Assembly (NCBI RefSeq): GCF_015291665.1
Contig: NZ_CP030048.1
Coordinates: 372,001 to 436,000 of the forward strand
Reading direction: 5' to 3'
DNA from: Bradyrhizobium sp. CCBAU 53338
GTDB lineage: Bacteria > Pseudomonadota > Alphaproteobacteria > Rhizobiales > Xanthobacteraceae
DNA: 64,000 bases
The translations under genes were made by a program, and so were the position numbers. The notes beneath the pieces are model-generated. The model saw nothing but the letters and a program-made list of their open reading frames with translations, was not told the origin of the DNA and made no database searches. Below, piece after piece: positions 27,981 to 41,335 of this stretch (positions are counted from its first letter, which is position 1; every line of letters starts with the position of its first letter).

Positions 27981-30191
27981 ATGGATCATTCGTCGCGCAG
28001 CTCGACCGCCCCCGCCAACGCGACCCGCATGGTCGACGTGCTGGTGCCGGTCGCGCTCGACCAGACCTATTCCTACAAGGTGCCGCGCGGCATGGAGCTG
28101 AAGGCGGGCGATCTCGTCGGCGTGCCGCTGGGCGCCCGCGAGGTGCTCGCCGTGGTCTGGGGCGAAAACGCCAATCCCGATCCGCGCCTGCACAACCGCC
28201 TCAAGGAGGTCAGCGAGAAGCTCGACGTTGCGGCGCTGAAGCCCGAGCTGCGTTCGGTCGTCGACTGGGTCGCCAATTACACGTTGAGCCCGCGCGGCAT
28301 GGTGCTGCGCATGTGCCTGCGCATGGGCGAGAATCTCGGCCCCGAGCGCGTGCGTCCCGGCGTGCGCCTGGTCGGCGATCCTCCCCGGCGGCTGACGCCG
28401 GCGCGGGCGCGCGTGATCGAGGTGCTGTCGGACCGGCTGCTGCACGGCAAGTCCGAGGCGGCCAGGGAAGCCGGCGTCTCGGCCGGCGTGATCGACGGCC
28501 TCGTCGACGAAGGCACGCTCACGGTCGAGCCGATGCCGCCGCCACCGCCGCCGCCGGCGCCCGATCCGGAGTTCGGCCGGCCGGATTTCTCGCCGCTGCA
28601 GCGCGCCGGCGTCGATGCGATGCGCGCGCTCGCGGCCGACGGCACCTTTCACGTCGCGCTGCTCGACGGCGTCACCGGCTCGGGCAAGACCGAGGTCTAT
28701 TTCGAGGCCGTGGCGGAAACCATTCGCCGTGGAAAACAGTCGCTGATCCTGATGCCGGAGATCGCGCTCACCGGCCAGTTCCTCGACCGCTTCGCGCAGC
28801 GCTTCGGCGTGCGGCCGATCGAGTGGCACTCCGAGCTGACGCCGCGCACCCGCGCGCGCAATTGGGCGGCGATCTCGGAAGGCACTGCGCCGGTCGTGGT
28901 CGGCGCCCGCTCGGCGCTGTTTTTGCCCTACGCCAATCTCGGCCTCATCGTGGTCGATGAAGAGCATGACCAAGCCTACAAGCAGGACGAGGGCGTGCAT
29001 TATCACGCCCGCGACATGGCGGTGGTGCGCGCGCATATCGCCAAAATCCCGATCGTGCTGGCCTCCGCGACGCCTTCGGTCGAATCTGAGGTCAATGCGC
29101 GCAAGAACCGCTATCAGCGCATCGCGCTGCCCTCGCGCTTCGGCGGCCAGCACATGCCGCATATCGAAGCCATCGACATGCGCCGCGAGCCGCCCGCGCG
29201 CGGCCGCTATATCTCGCCGCGGCTTGCAAGCGAGATCAGAGTTGCGATCGAAAAGCGCGAGCAGGCGCTGCTGTTCCTCAATCGCCGCGGCTATGCGCCG
29301 CTGACGCTGTGCCGCGGCTGCGGCCATCGCTTCGCCTGCACCATCTGCGATGCCTGGCTGGTCGATCACCGTTTTCGCCAGCGTCTCGTTTGTCACCATT
29401 GCGGCTTCTCGATGCCGCGCCCGCATGTCTGCCCGAACTGCTCGGCGGAGGAATCGCTGGTCGCGGTCGGTCCCGGCGTCGAGCGCTTGCAGGAAGAGGC
29501 GGCCGCGCTGTTCCCCGACGCGCGCACCATGGTGCTGTCGAGCGATCTCATCACCTCGATCGAGACGATGCGCAGCGAACTTGCCGAGATCGCGGAAGGA
29601 CGCGTCGACATCATCATCGGGACGCAGCTCGTCGCCAAGGGCCACAATTTCCCGCGGCTCAATCTGGTCGGCGTGGTCGATGCGGATCTGGGCTTGAGCA
29701 ATGGCGATCCGCGCGCCGCGGAACGCACCTGGCAATTGCTCAACCAGGTGATCGGCCGCGCCGGGCGCGAGCAGGGTCGCGGGGTCGGCTATCTCCAGAC
29801 CCACCAGCCCGATCATCCCGTGATGAAGGCGCTGATCGCCTGCGATCGCGAGGCCTTCTACGACAGCGAGATCGATCTGCGCGAACGCACGCTCTACCCG
29901 CCGTTCGGGCGGCTTGCGAGCCTGATCATTTCGGCGGGCGATCGTCCGAGCGCCGAGGGCCTGGGCCGCAGGCTCGTTTCACTCGCGCCGCGCGACGAGC
30001 GCGTGGTGGTGCTGGGCCCGGCGGAAGCGCCGCTCGCGGTGATCAAGGGCCGCTACCGGTTCCGCATCCTGGTGAAATCGGCGCGCGGGTTTGATCTGTC
30101 GGATTATCTGCGCAACTGGCTCGCGGTGTGCCCGAAGCCGAAGGGCAACCAGAAGCTCGAGGTCGACGTCGACCCGCAGAGCTTTTTGTAA
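27981..30191 (+). CDS. priA: Primosomal protein N' (replication restart helicase PriA)
   Basis: This is a 736-residue 3'-5' helicase that reloads the replisome at stalled forks. After the N-terminal DNA-binding domain (VDVLVPVALDQTYSYKVP) come Walker A DGVTGSGKTEVYFE, Walker B DEEHD and helicase motifs such as VLASATPSVES. The zinc-binding region has paired cysteines (CRGCGHRFACTICD, CHHCGFSMPRPHVCPNC), and GRAGREQGRG is motif VI. All eight zinc cysteines are present. The ATG lies in a weak context. A proline run (MPPPPPPPAP) in the linker is notable. It ends in front of a strong bidirectional terminator. Confidence 0.97.
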   Translation: MDHSSRSSTAPANATRMVDVLVPVALDQTYSYKVPRGMELKAGDLVGVPLGAREVLAVVWGENANPDPRLHNRLKEVSEKLDVAALKPELRSVVDWVANYTLSPRGMVLRMCLRMGENLGPERVRPGVRLVGDPPRRLTPARARVIEVLSDRLLHGKSEAAREAGVSAGVIDGLVDEGTLTVEPMPPPPPPPAPDPEFGRPDFSPLQRAGVDAMRALAADGTFHVALLDGVTGSGKTEVYFEAVAETIRRGKQSLILMPEIALTGQFLDRFAQRFGVRPIEWHSELTPRTRARNWAAISEGTAPVVVGARSALFLPYANLGLIVVDEEHDQAYKQDEGVHYHARDMAVVRAHIAKIPIVLASATPSVESEVNARKNRYQRIALPSRFGGQHMPHIEAIDMRREPPARGRYISPRLASEIRVAIEKREQALLFLNRRGYAPLTLCRGCGHRFACTICDAWLVDHRFRQRLVCHHCGFSMPRPHVCPNCSAEESLVAVGPGVERLQEEAAALFPDARTMVLSSDLITSIETMRSELAEIAEGRVDIIIGTQLVAKGHNFPRLNLVGVVDADLGLSNGDPRAAERTWQLLNQVIGRAGREQGRGVGYLQTHQPDHPVMKALIACDREAFYDSEIDLRERTLYPPFGRLASLIISAGDRPSAEGLGRRLVSLAPRDERVVVLGPAEAPLAVIKGRYRFRILVKSARGFDLSDYLRNWLAVCPKPKGNQKLEVDVDPQSFL

Positions 30192-30261
30192 CAGCCACCG
30201 CCGCCATACTCTCCGTCGTCGCGCCGCGGAATGACGGGGTATTGGTGGCGATGAGCCAAAT

Positions 30262-30300
30262 AAATAAGCCCGCCGTCCCCCAAAGACGGCGGGCTTATTT
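30262..30300. terminator. Bidirectional rho-independent terminator between priA and the rlpA-like gene
   Basis: A perfect 16-bp stem (AAATAAGCCCGCCGTC / GACGGCGGGCTTATTT) with a 7-base loop sits between convergent genes. Both ends are A/T rich, so it can terminate in both directions. Confidence 0.88.
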
Positions 30301-30316
30301 CACGCGAAGCGCGCTG

Positions 30317-30826
30317 TTACGAAACCACTTCCGCGGTGACGCGGCCGACGCCGGCACCGGTGAGGCCGATGGCGCGGGCAGCGCCCGTGGAGAGGTCGAG
30401 CACGCGGCCGCGCACGAACGGGCCACGGTCGTTGATGGTGACGATGACGCTCTGGCCGCCATGGGTGACGCGGAGTTTGGTGCCGAATGGCAGCGAACGG
30501 TGCGCTGCGGTCATGGCGTTCTGGTTGAATCGCTGGCCCGACGCGGTGCGGCTGCCGGACTCGTTGCCGTAATAGGAGGCCATGCCGGAGAAGCTGCGGC
30601 CCGTGCCCGACGATGGCGTCATCGACGCATTGGCGTTGCGCCAATCGGAGGTCGCGTTGGAATCGTCCTGGGCGTGGTGGCGGTGATGATGGTGAGAGTA
30701 GCGGTGGTGATGCCTGGACTTGGCGGAAGCCTCGGTGGCAGTTCCACCGACGAGGAGAGTTGCAGCGACGAAAGCGAGCGCCGTGCGCGGCCGGGTCACA
30801 GTGCCCAGCATCTTCAAAGACAGCAT
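30317..30826 (-). CDS. RlpA-like septal ring lytic transglycosylase / expansin-like lipoprotein
   Basis: This 169-residue protein has a cleavable signal (TALAFVAATLLVGGTATEASA) without a clear lipobox cysteine. The mature protein starts with a striking histidine-rich stretch (RHHHRYSHHHHRHH). The double-psi beta-barrel follows with GMASYYGNESGSRTASGQRFNQ, AHRSLPFGTKLRVTH, VTINDRGPFVRGRVLDLS and ARAIGL, which contains the Asp of the RlpA catalytic region (NDRGPF). RlpA cleaves naked glycan strands at the septum. No SPOR domain is present, so it is the short form. The start ATG has AGGGA ten bases upstream, and a 14-bp palindrome lies just beyond that. Confidence 0.9.
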   Translation of the reverse strand: MLSLKMLGTVTRPRTALAFVAATLLVGGTATEASAKSRHHHRYSHHHHRHHAQDDSNATSDWRNANASMTPSSGTGRSFSGMASYYGNESGSRTASGQRFNQNAMTAAHRSLPFGTKLRVTHGGQSVIVTINDRGPFVRGRVLDLSTGAARAIGLTGAGVGRVTAEVVS

Positions 30827-31475
30827 TTAGTGGTCCCTACGCTAGTAATGCCACATATGTGGCAAGTGAAGCCCCCATCAGTTTGTGAGCGGGTTGGCGT
30901 TTCGATTCCCAATGAGGCGTGAATTGGGCAGTAAATCCCTTCCATGTCCCGTTGAAATATCTTGTGATCTGAATCGATATTCAGCCGAAGTTCCGTAATC
31001 TTTCACTTTAACGTTTCTTTAACTGATTTATTACTCTCGAATACTGTAAAGCAAAGTTGTTATGCTTTGCGTTTAGAATTGGGTAAGTATTCGGGGGTCG
31101 CGTTCGGCGCGGCCGGAATCACGCCTCAGCGATTCGTGTTCATGGCCGCTATGCGCTGAAAGCAGGAACCAATGGGCGCGTTGCCGGCGAAAGGCTCGCG
31201 GCAATTCCGTGGCGTGGCAGGTCACGGTGGTGATCGCCGCCGGGCTGTCGCGAAGCTGCGACGAACTGGCGACAGAAGGTCGTGCCTTTAATTTGGCGTC
31301 ATGTTGCACGTGCGCGCCTGCTATGTTAGCAAAGCCGCGATTTTAACGAGCCCGGCACGTCCTGTGTCGGTCGAAAATCGAAGTCCCGCTTGAATTCCAA
31401 GGGCTTGGATCGCTAGGCGCCGCTTCGTGGCGACGGTTTTTCCCTTGCGAATTTGACAGCTAAAAGAGCGCGTCT
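30827..31475. other. 649-bp intergenic region upstream of atpH
   Basis: No protein-coding gene is supported. The left 230 bp are markedly AT-rich for this genome and hold the divergent rlpA-like promoter, the palindrome at 30850, TGAAT-N4-ATTCA at 30970-30983 and a small hairpin GCAAAG/CTTTGC near 31053-31072. The right part presumably carries the atp operon promoter. No clear sigma-70 boxes were assigned. Confidence 0.6.
30850..30863. promoter_or_regulatory. 14-bp palindrome upstream of the rlpA-like gene
   Basis: GCCACATATGTGGC is perfectly symmetrical. It lies 24 bp upstream of the start codon, so it could be an operator or a 5' UTR hairpin. No regulator is recognised. Confidence 0.4.
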
Positions 31476-33565
<2,090 letters not shown>

Positions 33566-33572
33566 TCGCAGA

Positions 33573-33649
33573 CGTGGCCGGATCGCCCGGCCACGACGTG
33601 CTTCGCGATAGGCAAGCAAGAAAGTGCGTGCCCGGCGCCCGGCCGGGCA
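33573..33649 (+). promoter_or_regulatory. Two intercistronic hairpins between atpA and atpG
   Basis: Hairpin one is CGTGGCCGG/CCGGCCACG (33573-33595, 5-base loop). Hairpin two is TGCCCGGC/GCCGGGCA (33629-33649, 5-base loop). Neither has a T-run, so RNA processing or stability elements are more likely than terminators. Confidence 0.55.
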
Positions 33650-33710
33650 TTGCGACAGGGACAGGCTAGCGGTCCGACGCATCAGGTCGAACCGCCGGGG
33701 TGAACGAAGA

Positions 33711-34583
33711 ATGGCGTCACTTAAAGACATGCGCGTCCGCATCGCCTCCACCAAGGCGACGCAAAAGATCACCAAGGCCATGCAGATGGTCGCGGCCTCG
33801 AAGCTGCGCCGCGCGCAGACCGCCGCGGAAGCTGCACGTCCCTATGCCGACAAGATGAGCGCGGTGATCTCCAACATCGCCAGCGCCGCGGCGGGTTCGC
33901 CCGGCGCGCCGGCGCTGCTGGCCGGCACCGGCCGCGACCAGGTCCATTTGCTGCTGGTCTGCACCGGCGAGCGCGGGCTGTCCGGCGCCTTCAACTCCTC
34001 GATCGTGCGGCTCGCCCGCGAGCGTGCGCAGGCGCTGATGGCGCAGGGCAAGGAAGTGAAATTCTTCTGCGTCGGCCGCAAGGGTTACGAGCAGCTCCGC
34101 CGCCTGTTCGACAAGCAGATCGTCGAGCATCTCGACCTGCGCAGCGTTCGTCAGCTCGGTTTCGTCAATGCCGAGGACATCGCCAAGAAGGTTCTGGCGC
34201 GGTTCGATAACGGCGAGTTCGACGTCTGCACGCTGTTCTACTCGCGCTTCCGTTCGGTGATCGCGCAGATCCCGACTGCCCAGCAGGTTATCCCGCTGGT
34301 GGTCGAGGAGGGCGCAGCCGCCGGCACCACGTCTTACGAATACGAGCCGGAAGAGGATGAGATTCTCACCCGTCTTCTGCCGCGCAACCTCGCGGTTCAG
34401 ATCTTCCGCGCGCTGCTCGAGAACAACGCCTCGTTCTACGGTGCTCAGATGAGCGCGATGGACAACGCGACGCGCAACGCCGGTGAGATGATCCGCAAGC
34501 AGACGCTGGTCTACAACCGCACGCGTCAGGCGCAGATCACCAAGGAACTGATCGAAATCATCTCGGGTGCCGAGGCCGTCTGA
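33711..34583 (+). CDS. atpG: ATP synthase F1 gamma subunit
   Basis: The 290-residue gamma subunit forms the rotating central shaft. The N-terminal coiled coil has [36 protein letters not shown], and the C-terminal partner helix has [22 protein letters not shown] with [21 protein letters not shown], which is the gamma signature. [21 protein letters not shown] marks the Rossmann-like domain. The start is the ATG at 33711; an upstream extension is possible but would be unrelated sequence from the hairpin region. Gene order and spacing fit the F1 operon. Confidence 0.97.
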   Translation: MASLKDMRVRIASTKATQKITKAMQMVAASKLRRAQTAAEAARPYADKMSAVISNIASAAAGSPGAPALLAGTGRDQVHLLLVCTGERGLSGAFNSSIVRLARERAQALMAQGKEVKFFCVGRKGYEQLRRLFDKQIVEHLDLRSVRQLGFVNAEDIAKKVLARFDNGEFDVCTLFYSRFRSVIAQIPTAQQVIPLVVEEGAAAGTTSYEYEPEEDEILTRLLPRNLAVQIFRALLENNASFYGAQMSAMDNATRNAGEMIRKQTLVYNRTRQAQITKELIEIISGAEAV

Positions 34584-34633
34584 TCGAGACGCTTCAGTAC
34601 CCGTCAAACGCAACATCCCGATCAACAAGCTGA

Positions 34634-36103
<1,470 letters not shown>

Positions 36104-36106
36104 GAC

Positions 36107-36599
<493 letters not shown>

Positions 36600-36662
36600 T
36601 CGCTGCGTCGCGCTTGCGACCGCGGCACGTCGCGCCGACCCCTCGAGAAACTGTAATAAAAT

Positions 36663-36700
36663 CAGCGCTCGTCACTGCCGTGGCGGGCGCTGAAACTTTG
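36663..36700 (+). terminator. Probable terminator of the atp operon
   Basis: A 13-bp stem (CAGCGCTCGTCAC with GTGGCGGGCGCTG, two G-U pairs) has loop TGCC and is followed by AAACTTTGTT. The tail is not a clean T-run. Confidence 0.5.
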
Positions 36701-36762
36701 TTGCACCGCGCCGGAGATAGCGGCATTCTGCGCCCGCGAATTTGTTCCGGGGCGGGCAGCAG

Positions 36763-38370
36763 ATGAAACGCAAGATCGCAGCGATTTTCGCAGCCGATAT
36801 TGCCGGTTACTCGAGGCTGGTCGCGGAGGATGAAGAGGAGACGCTGCGGCGTCTGGCCTCCTATCGCCTGGTCGTTGACGATTTCATCGCCAAGGCCGGC
36901 GGGCGCATCTTCAATACCGCCGGCGACGCGGTGCTCGCGGAATTCCCGAGCGCGGTGGAAGCGGTGCGCTGCGCGATCGACATCCAGGAATCCCTGCGAA
37001 CCCGCAACATGGCCTATCCGCCGAGCCGGCAGATGTCGTTCCGCATCGGCATCACCATCGGTGACGTCGTGGAGCGCGACGGCGATCTGCTCGGCGACGG
37101 CGTCAACATCGCAGCAAGGCTCGAAGGGCTCGCCGAGGTCGGCGGCATCTGCGTCTCCCGTGCGGTGCATGAACAGGTCGCCAACAAGCTGTCGGTCCAG
37201 TTCGCCGATATCGGTGCGCAGGAGGTGAAGAACATCCCGACGCCGGTGCACGCCTACATGGTGGCGATGCGGCGCGAGGACGGCACTTATGCCACGCCGC
37301 AGGTGAAGAAGGTCGCGAAGGCATCGCCCACGCCGAACTGGATGTGGCCGCTGGTCGTCGGCGTGGTCTCCGTCGTCGCGATCGGCGTCGGCGGCTTCCT
37401 CTATTTCACCAAACTCGAGACCGCGGAGGTCGGCTCGACCCCGGCAACGTCCACCGCAGCAGCACCGGGCTCGAGTCCGGTCGCCGCGCCATCACCCAGC
37501 CCGACGCCGACCCAGGCGGCTGCCGCTATGCCGTCGGCGGCAGCCCGCGGCAAGATCCCCGTGGACGCAGTGCCGTTCATCGGCGAGCGCCAGCGTGCCT
37601 TTCTCAGCAACGAATATTCGGCCGCCGGAGATTACAAGGCTTATGCCCTGAACATCGGCGGATTCTTCGGCTCCGCGCTCAATCAGCCGACCGAGGAGGC
37701 CGCCCGCAACGGCGCGGTCGACCAATGCCAGAAGCGCGCGGACGCCGCGCAATCGCCGCGGCGCTGCGAGCTCTACGCTGTCGGCAACAAGGTGGTCTAC
37801 AGCCACGGCAGCCCGCCGATGCCGCCGCAACCCTGGTTTCGGCACGACGCCATCACCGAGCGCGCATTTGTGCCGAAGGACTTGCCGATGGTGCGTGAGC
37901 AAGCCAGAACCCGGCTCGAAAATATCTACGTGCAGGCGGCGAAATCGCGCTCGGTCGCGCTCGGCCCGGGCGGACAATATTTCTGGGCGCTGGGAGCAAC
38001 CTCTGTCGACGACGCGGCGCGGCGTTCGCTGGAATCCTGCGGCGCGTTCGCGGGCGCGCCCTGTATGACTGTGGTGGTCGACGACGTCTTCGTCGTGCCG
38101 ATCCCAACCCTGCTCAAGGCCAATGGCTTCTTCCACGCCGCGAGCAATCCCTCGATCGTCGCCGATGCGCGCGACGACGTCGCACGCAAGCTCGGCGACG
38201 GCATGGGCTGGAATGCGGTTGCGGTCGGCACCGCGGGCCGTCCGGGTCTCGGCCTGAAGGCTGCCAATGAGCAGTCCGCGATCAACTCCGCGCTCGCCGA
38301 CTGCGTCAAGCACGACAGCGACTGCCACGTGATCGCGATCGGCCCGTTTACGGTGGGGCCGATTAATTAG
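36763..38370 (+). CDS. Membrane-bound class III adenylate/guanylate cyclase with C-terminal DUF4189-like region
   Basis: The protein is 535 residues. The N-terminal catalytic domain (about 5-170) has metal-binding aspartates in FAADIAGYSRLV and FNTAGDAVLAEFPSAVEAV and the GDGVNIAARLEGLAEVGGICVS signature of class III nucleotide cyclases. A single membrane helix (about 195-215, PLVVGVVSVVAIGVGGFLYF) follows. Then come an Ala/Pro/Ser-rich linker and a region with cysteine pairs and repeated WALG/WNAV motifs that resembles DUF4189 modules. If the helix orientation is normal, the cyclase faces the cytoplasm and the C-terminal region faces the periplasm as a possible sensor. Substrate (ATP or GTP) is not assigned. 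Confidence 0.85.
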   Translation: MKRKIAAIFAADIAGYSRLVAEDEEETLRRLASYRLVVDDFIAKAGGRIFNTAGDAVLAEFPSAVEAVRCAIDIQESLRTRNMAYPPSRQMSFRIGITIGDVVERDGDLLGDGVNIAARLEGLAEVGGICVSRAVHEQVANKLSVQFADIGAQEVKNIPTPVHAYMVAMRREDGTYATPQVKKVAKASPTPNWMWPLVVGVVSVVAIGVGGFLYFTKLETAEVGSTPATSTAAAPGSSPVAAPSPSPTPTQAAAAMPSAAARGKIPVDAVPFIGERQRAFLSNEYSAAGDYKAYALNIGGFFGSALNQPTEEAARNGAVDQCQKRADAAQSPRRCELYAVGNKVVYSHGSPPMPPQPWFRHDAITERAFVPKDLPMVREQARTRLENIYVQAAKSRSVALGPGGQYFWALGATSVDDAARRSLESCGAFAGAPCMTVVVDDVFVVPIPTLLKANGFFHAASNPSIVADARDDVARKLGDGMGWNAVAVGTAGRPGLGLKAANEQSAINSALADCVKHDSDCHVIAIGPFTVGPIN

Positions 38371-38481
38371 CTGGAAATCCGGCTGTGAGTGCGCAGCTGT
38401 CTTGCAGCGCCATGCATCTGTGACGAGGGGAGGGTGATCCGTTACGTCGCGATGATCTATTAAAACCATTGCAGCGTGGAC

Positions 38482-38495
38482 TGTTATCGATACCA
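38482..38495. promoter_or_regulatory. LacI-type operator before the regulator gene
   Basis: TGTTATCGATACCA differs by one base from the perfect palindrome TGTTATCGATAACA found at 39675 and 46703. It lies 97 bp upstream of the regulator start codon, which fits autoregulation. Confidence 0.7.
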
Positions 38496-38592
38496 TGGTC
38501 ATTGCAAGCCGGGGCGGGCCGAATCGCATCGGCAAAGGAGGTTTGCTGGTCCTGATCCGGCGGCGTGAGAATCTAGCAAAGACCGCGTTGAG

Positions 38593-39642
38593 ATGAAACG
38601 AACTCGGACGACGACCAGAAAGGCGCCCAAGCGGCCAGCGACCATGGCTGAGGTGGCGGTGCGGGCGGGCGTTTCCGCCATGACCGTCTCGCGTGCGTTG
38701 AAGAGCGACGGCGCCGTCTCCGAGGAGACACGGCAGCGAATCCTCGCTGCCGTCGAAGAGCTCGGATATGTGCTCGACCTGTCTGCGGGCGCATTATCCT
38801 CGAAGCGGACGGGCTTCGTGGCGGCCCTCATCCCCTCCATCAACAACTCCAATTTCTCGGACACTGCGCGCGGCATCACCGAGGCGATCGAAGGCCAGGG
38901 GCTTCAAATGCTTCTCGGCTACACCGACTACGATATCGACAAGGAAGAGCAACTCGTGCGGGCCATGCTGACTCGCCGGCCCGACGGGATCATCGTCACC
39001 GACGGTCGCCACACACCGAAGGCGCGGCGGATGCTGCAATCCGCCGGCATTCCGGTGGTCGAGACCTGGGATTTGCCTGCCGACCCGATAGACCATGTCG
39101 TGGGCTTCTCCAACGCCGAAGCCTCGCGCGCGCTCGTGCATCGGCTTTACCAGAAGGGCTACCGCAACATTGCCTTCATCGGCGGCGCCAGCAGGCGCGA
39201 CACGCGCGGCGCCGATCGCCGGCTCGGCTACAAGCGAGCCGTCGAGGAGCTCGGCCTGCCGGTCGGACGTACGATCTCGTTCGGCAATCCGCCAATCTCC
39301 ATGCAACAGGGTGGCGAGGCCATCGTCCAGCTCATCGAGCAATGGCCGGATGTGGACGCCGCCGTTTGCGTCTCCGACCTGTCTGCCTTTGGCGCGATCA
39401 TGGAATGCCACCGCCGCGGTTGGGCAGTCCCCGGCCGGATCGCGGTGGCCGGCTTCGGCGACTTCGAGGTCTCGCGTTGTTCCTGGCCGAGGATCACGAC
39501 CGTCGCCGTCGATTGCCGCAATATCGGACTGGAAGCCGGCAGCGTCCTGTTACGCGCCATCGACGACATCAGGGATGGTCGCAGACCAGGGCCCGAGACG
39601 TTGATCGTCCCCTTTGAGGTCATCGAGCGCGAAAGCACCTGA
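38593..39642 (+). CDS. LacI-family transcriptional regulator
   Basis: This 349-residue regulator has an N-terminal helix-turn-helix (TMAEVAVRAGVSAMTVSRALKSDGAVSEETRQRI, residues about 17-50). The hinge helix (LSAGALSSKRTGFVAALIPS) and a periplasmic-binding-protein-like effector domain follow. The arrangement resembles GntR-type LacI members that bind gluconate-like ligands. The palindrome TGTTATCGATAACA, with the central CG typical of LacI sites, occurs upstream of this gene and at two cluster promoters, so it likely represses the whole cluster in the absence of inducer. The effector is probably a sugar acid taken up by the transporter. The start follows a poor ribosome binding site (GCGTTGAG). 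Confidence 0.93.
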   Translation: MKRTRTTTRKAPKRPATMAEVAVRAGVSAMTVSRALKSDGAVSEETRQRILAAVEELGYVLDLSAGALSSKRTGFVAALIPSINNSNFSDTARGITEAIEGQGLQMLLGYTDYDIDKEEQLVRAMLTRRPDGIIVTDGRHTPKARRMLQSAGIPVVETWDLPADPIDHVVGFSNAEASRALVHRLYQKGYRNIAFIGGASRRDTRGADRRLGYKRAVEELGLPVGRTISFGNPPISMQQGGEAIVQLIEQWPDVDAAVCVSDLSAFGAIMECHRRGWAVPGRIAVAGFGDFEVSRCSWPRITTVAVDCRNIGLEAGSVLLRAIDDIRDGRRPGPETLIVPFEVIEREST

Positions 39643-39674
39643 GTCCGGCTTGACAGCGTCGCTTGACCGGATAG

Positions 39675-39688
39675 TGTTATCGATAACA
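39675..39688. promoter_or_regulatory. LacI-type operator before the ABC transporter operon
   Basis: TGTTATCGATAACA is a perfect 14-bp palindrome, 104 bp upstream of the ABC ATPase start codon and just after the regulator gene. Confidence 0.8.
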
Positions 39689-39791
39689 AATATGACGCCA
39701 TAATGGATCACGATGGCCGGGCGCCTGGTCATCGGTTGGGAGCACCTCCCAACCGATCGCGGTCGGCTGGCGATTTCGGGAGGAACCAGGG

Positions 39792-41291
39792 ATGGCACCG
39801 GGTGCACTGCGCTTCGATGGGGTCGTCAAGTCGTTCGGCGGCACTCGCGCGCTCAAAGGCGTCAGCTTCGGCGTCAAGCGCGGCGAAGTCGTCGCCCTGC
39901 TCGGCGAGAACGGCGCGGGCAAGTCGACCCTCATCAAGGTGCTCGGCGGCATCCATCGTCCGGACGCCGGCGCGGTGACGATCGCAGGCGAGCCCTATCA
40001 CCATGCGCCCGGCGGCCGCGCCGACCACCAACCCGTCGCCTTCATCCATCAGGATCTCGGCCTGGTCGAATGGATGACGGTGGCGGAGAATGTCGGGCTC
40101 GCCCAGGGCTTTCCGCGCGCGCGGCCGTTCGGCCTCATCGACTGGCGCAGCGCCGAGGCGCGCGCGACCAGGGCGCTCGCGCTCGTCGGCTGTGATATCG
40201 ACCCGACCACGCGCGTTGCGAACCTGTCGCGCACCGAGAAGTCGCTGGTCGCCATCGCCCGCGCGCTCGTCGTCAATTGCGATTTCCTCGTGCTCGACGA
40301 GCCGACGGCGAGCTTGCCTGCCGATGAGGTGGAGCGCCTGTTCGCGGCGCTGCGGCGTCTGCGCGAACAGGGCGTAGGCATGATCTATGTGTCACACCGG
40401 CTCGACGAGATCTTCCGCATCGCTGACCGCGTCGTCGTGCTGCGCGACGGCCAGCTCGTCGGCGAGAAGGCAATCGGCGAGACTTCGCCCGAGGATCTGG
40501 TGCGGCTGATCGTCGGCAGACCCCTGCTCGACATGTTCGAGAAAGCGGCTTCCCACTCCGGCAAGACCCGCGTCACGGTGCGCGGACTGATCACCCCGAA
40601 GTCCGGCCCCGTGGATTTCGACGTGCGCGAGGGCGAACTCCTCGGCCTCGTGGGCTTGCGCGGCGCGGGTCAGGAGGACGTCGGCCGCGCGCTGTTCGGC
40701 GCGGTCGCGCATTGCGGCGAGATCCTGGTCGACGGCACGGCGCCGGATCTGTCCAGCCCGATGACGGCCATGGCCGGCGGCATTGGTCTGGTCGCGCGCG
40801 ACCGAACGGAGGAATCGATCGCAGCGTCGTTGTCGATCCGCGAGAATGCCTTCCTCAACCCGGGCGCCTCGGGACGCGGCCTGTTCGATGTGCTCGCACC
40901 ACGCCGCGAGGCGGAAGAGGCGGTCAAGCTCGGCGCCCTCGTGGGCCTGCGGCCCAATGATCCGCATCTCGCGATCGAGGGTCTGTCCGGTGGCAACCAG
41001 CAGAAGGTCGTCGTCGGCCGTTGGCTCGCCACGGGCCGCAAGCTGCTTGTGGCCGAGGATCCGACTGCCGGCGTCGACGTCGGCGCCAAAGCCGAGATCT
41101 ATCGGCTGATCGCGCGCGCCATCACCGAAGGACTTGCTGTCGTCGCCGTCTCCACCGATTTCGAGGAAGTTGCGCATATCTGCCATCGCGCGCTCGTCTT
41201 CAACCGCGGCCGGATCATCACCGAGATCGCAGGAGACAGACTGACGACCGAAGCCCTGATCACTGCCGCGTCGGCCTCCGAGGCCGCGTAA
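39792..41291 (+). CDS. Sugar ABC transporter ATP-binding protein (CUT2 type, RbsA/MglA-like)
   Basis: This 499-residue protein carries two fused ABC domains. The first has Walker A GENGAGKST, signature LSRTEKSLVAIARAL and Walker B FLVLDEPTASLP. The second has a degenerate Walker A (GLVGLRGAGQEDVGR) but signature LSGGNQQKVVVGRWLA, as is normal for CUT2 ATPases. It energises import of a monosaccharide or sugar acid through the adjacent permease. The start is well supported by GGGAGGAACCAGGG. It is the first gene of the transporter operon, directly behind a perfect operator. Confidence 0.95.
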   Translation: MAPGALRFDGVVKSFGGTRALKGVSFGVKRGEVVALLGENGAGKSTLIKVLGGIHRPDAGAVTIAGEPYHHAPGGRADHQPVAFIHQDLGLVEWMTVAENVGLAQGFPRARPFGLIDWRSAEARATRALALVGCDIDPTTRVANLSRTEKSLVAIARALVVNCDFLVLDEPTASLPADEVERLFAALRRLREQGVGMIYVSHRLDEIFRIADRVVVLRDGQLVGEKAIGETSPEDLVRLIVGRPLLDMFEKAASHSGKTRVTVRGLITPKSGPVDFDVREGELLGLVGLRGAGQEDVGRALFGAVAHCGEILVDGTAPDLSSPMTAMAGGIGLVARDRTEESIAASLSIRENAFLNPGASGRGLFDVLAPRREAEEAVKLGALVGLRPNDPHLAIEGLSGGNQQKVVVGRWLATGRKLLVAEDPTAGVDVGAKAEIYRLIARAITEGLAVVAVSTDFEEVAHICHRALVFNRGRIITEIAGDRLTTEALITAASASEAA

Positions 41292-41335
41292 GGGACAATC
41301 GCACGGACTTACGAGAGGTCCGCCGGGAGGAACGT

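Noticed and set aside
31172..31291. A short frame (MGALPAKGSRQF...) in the region before atpH
   Set aside because: It is Arg/Gly rich, has no ribosome binding site or known relative, and looks like random GC-rich sequence.
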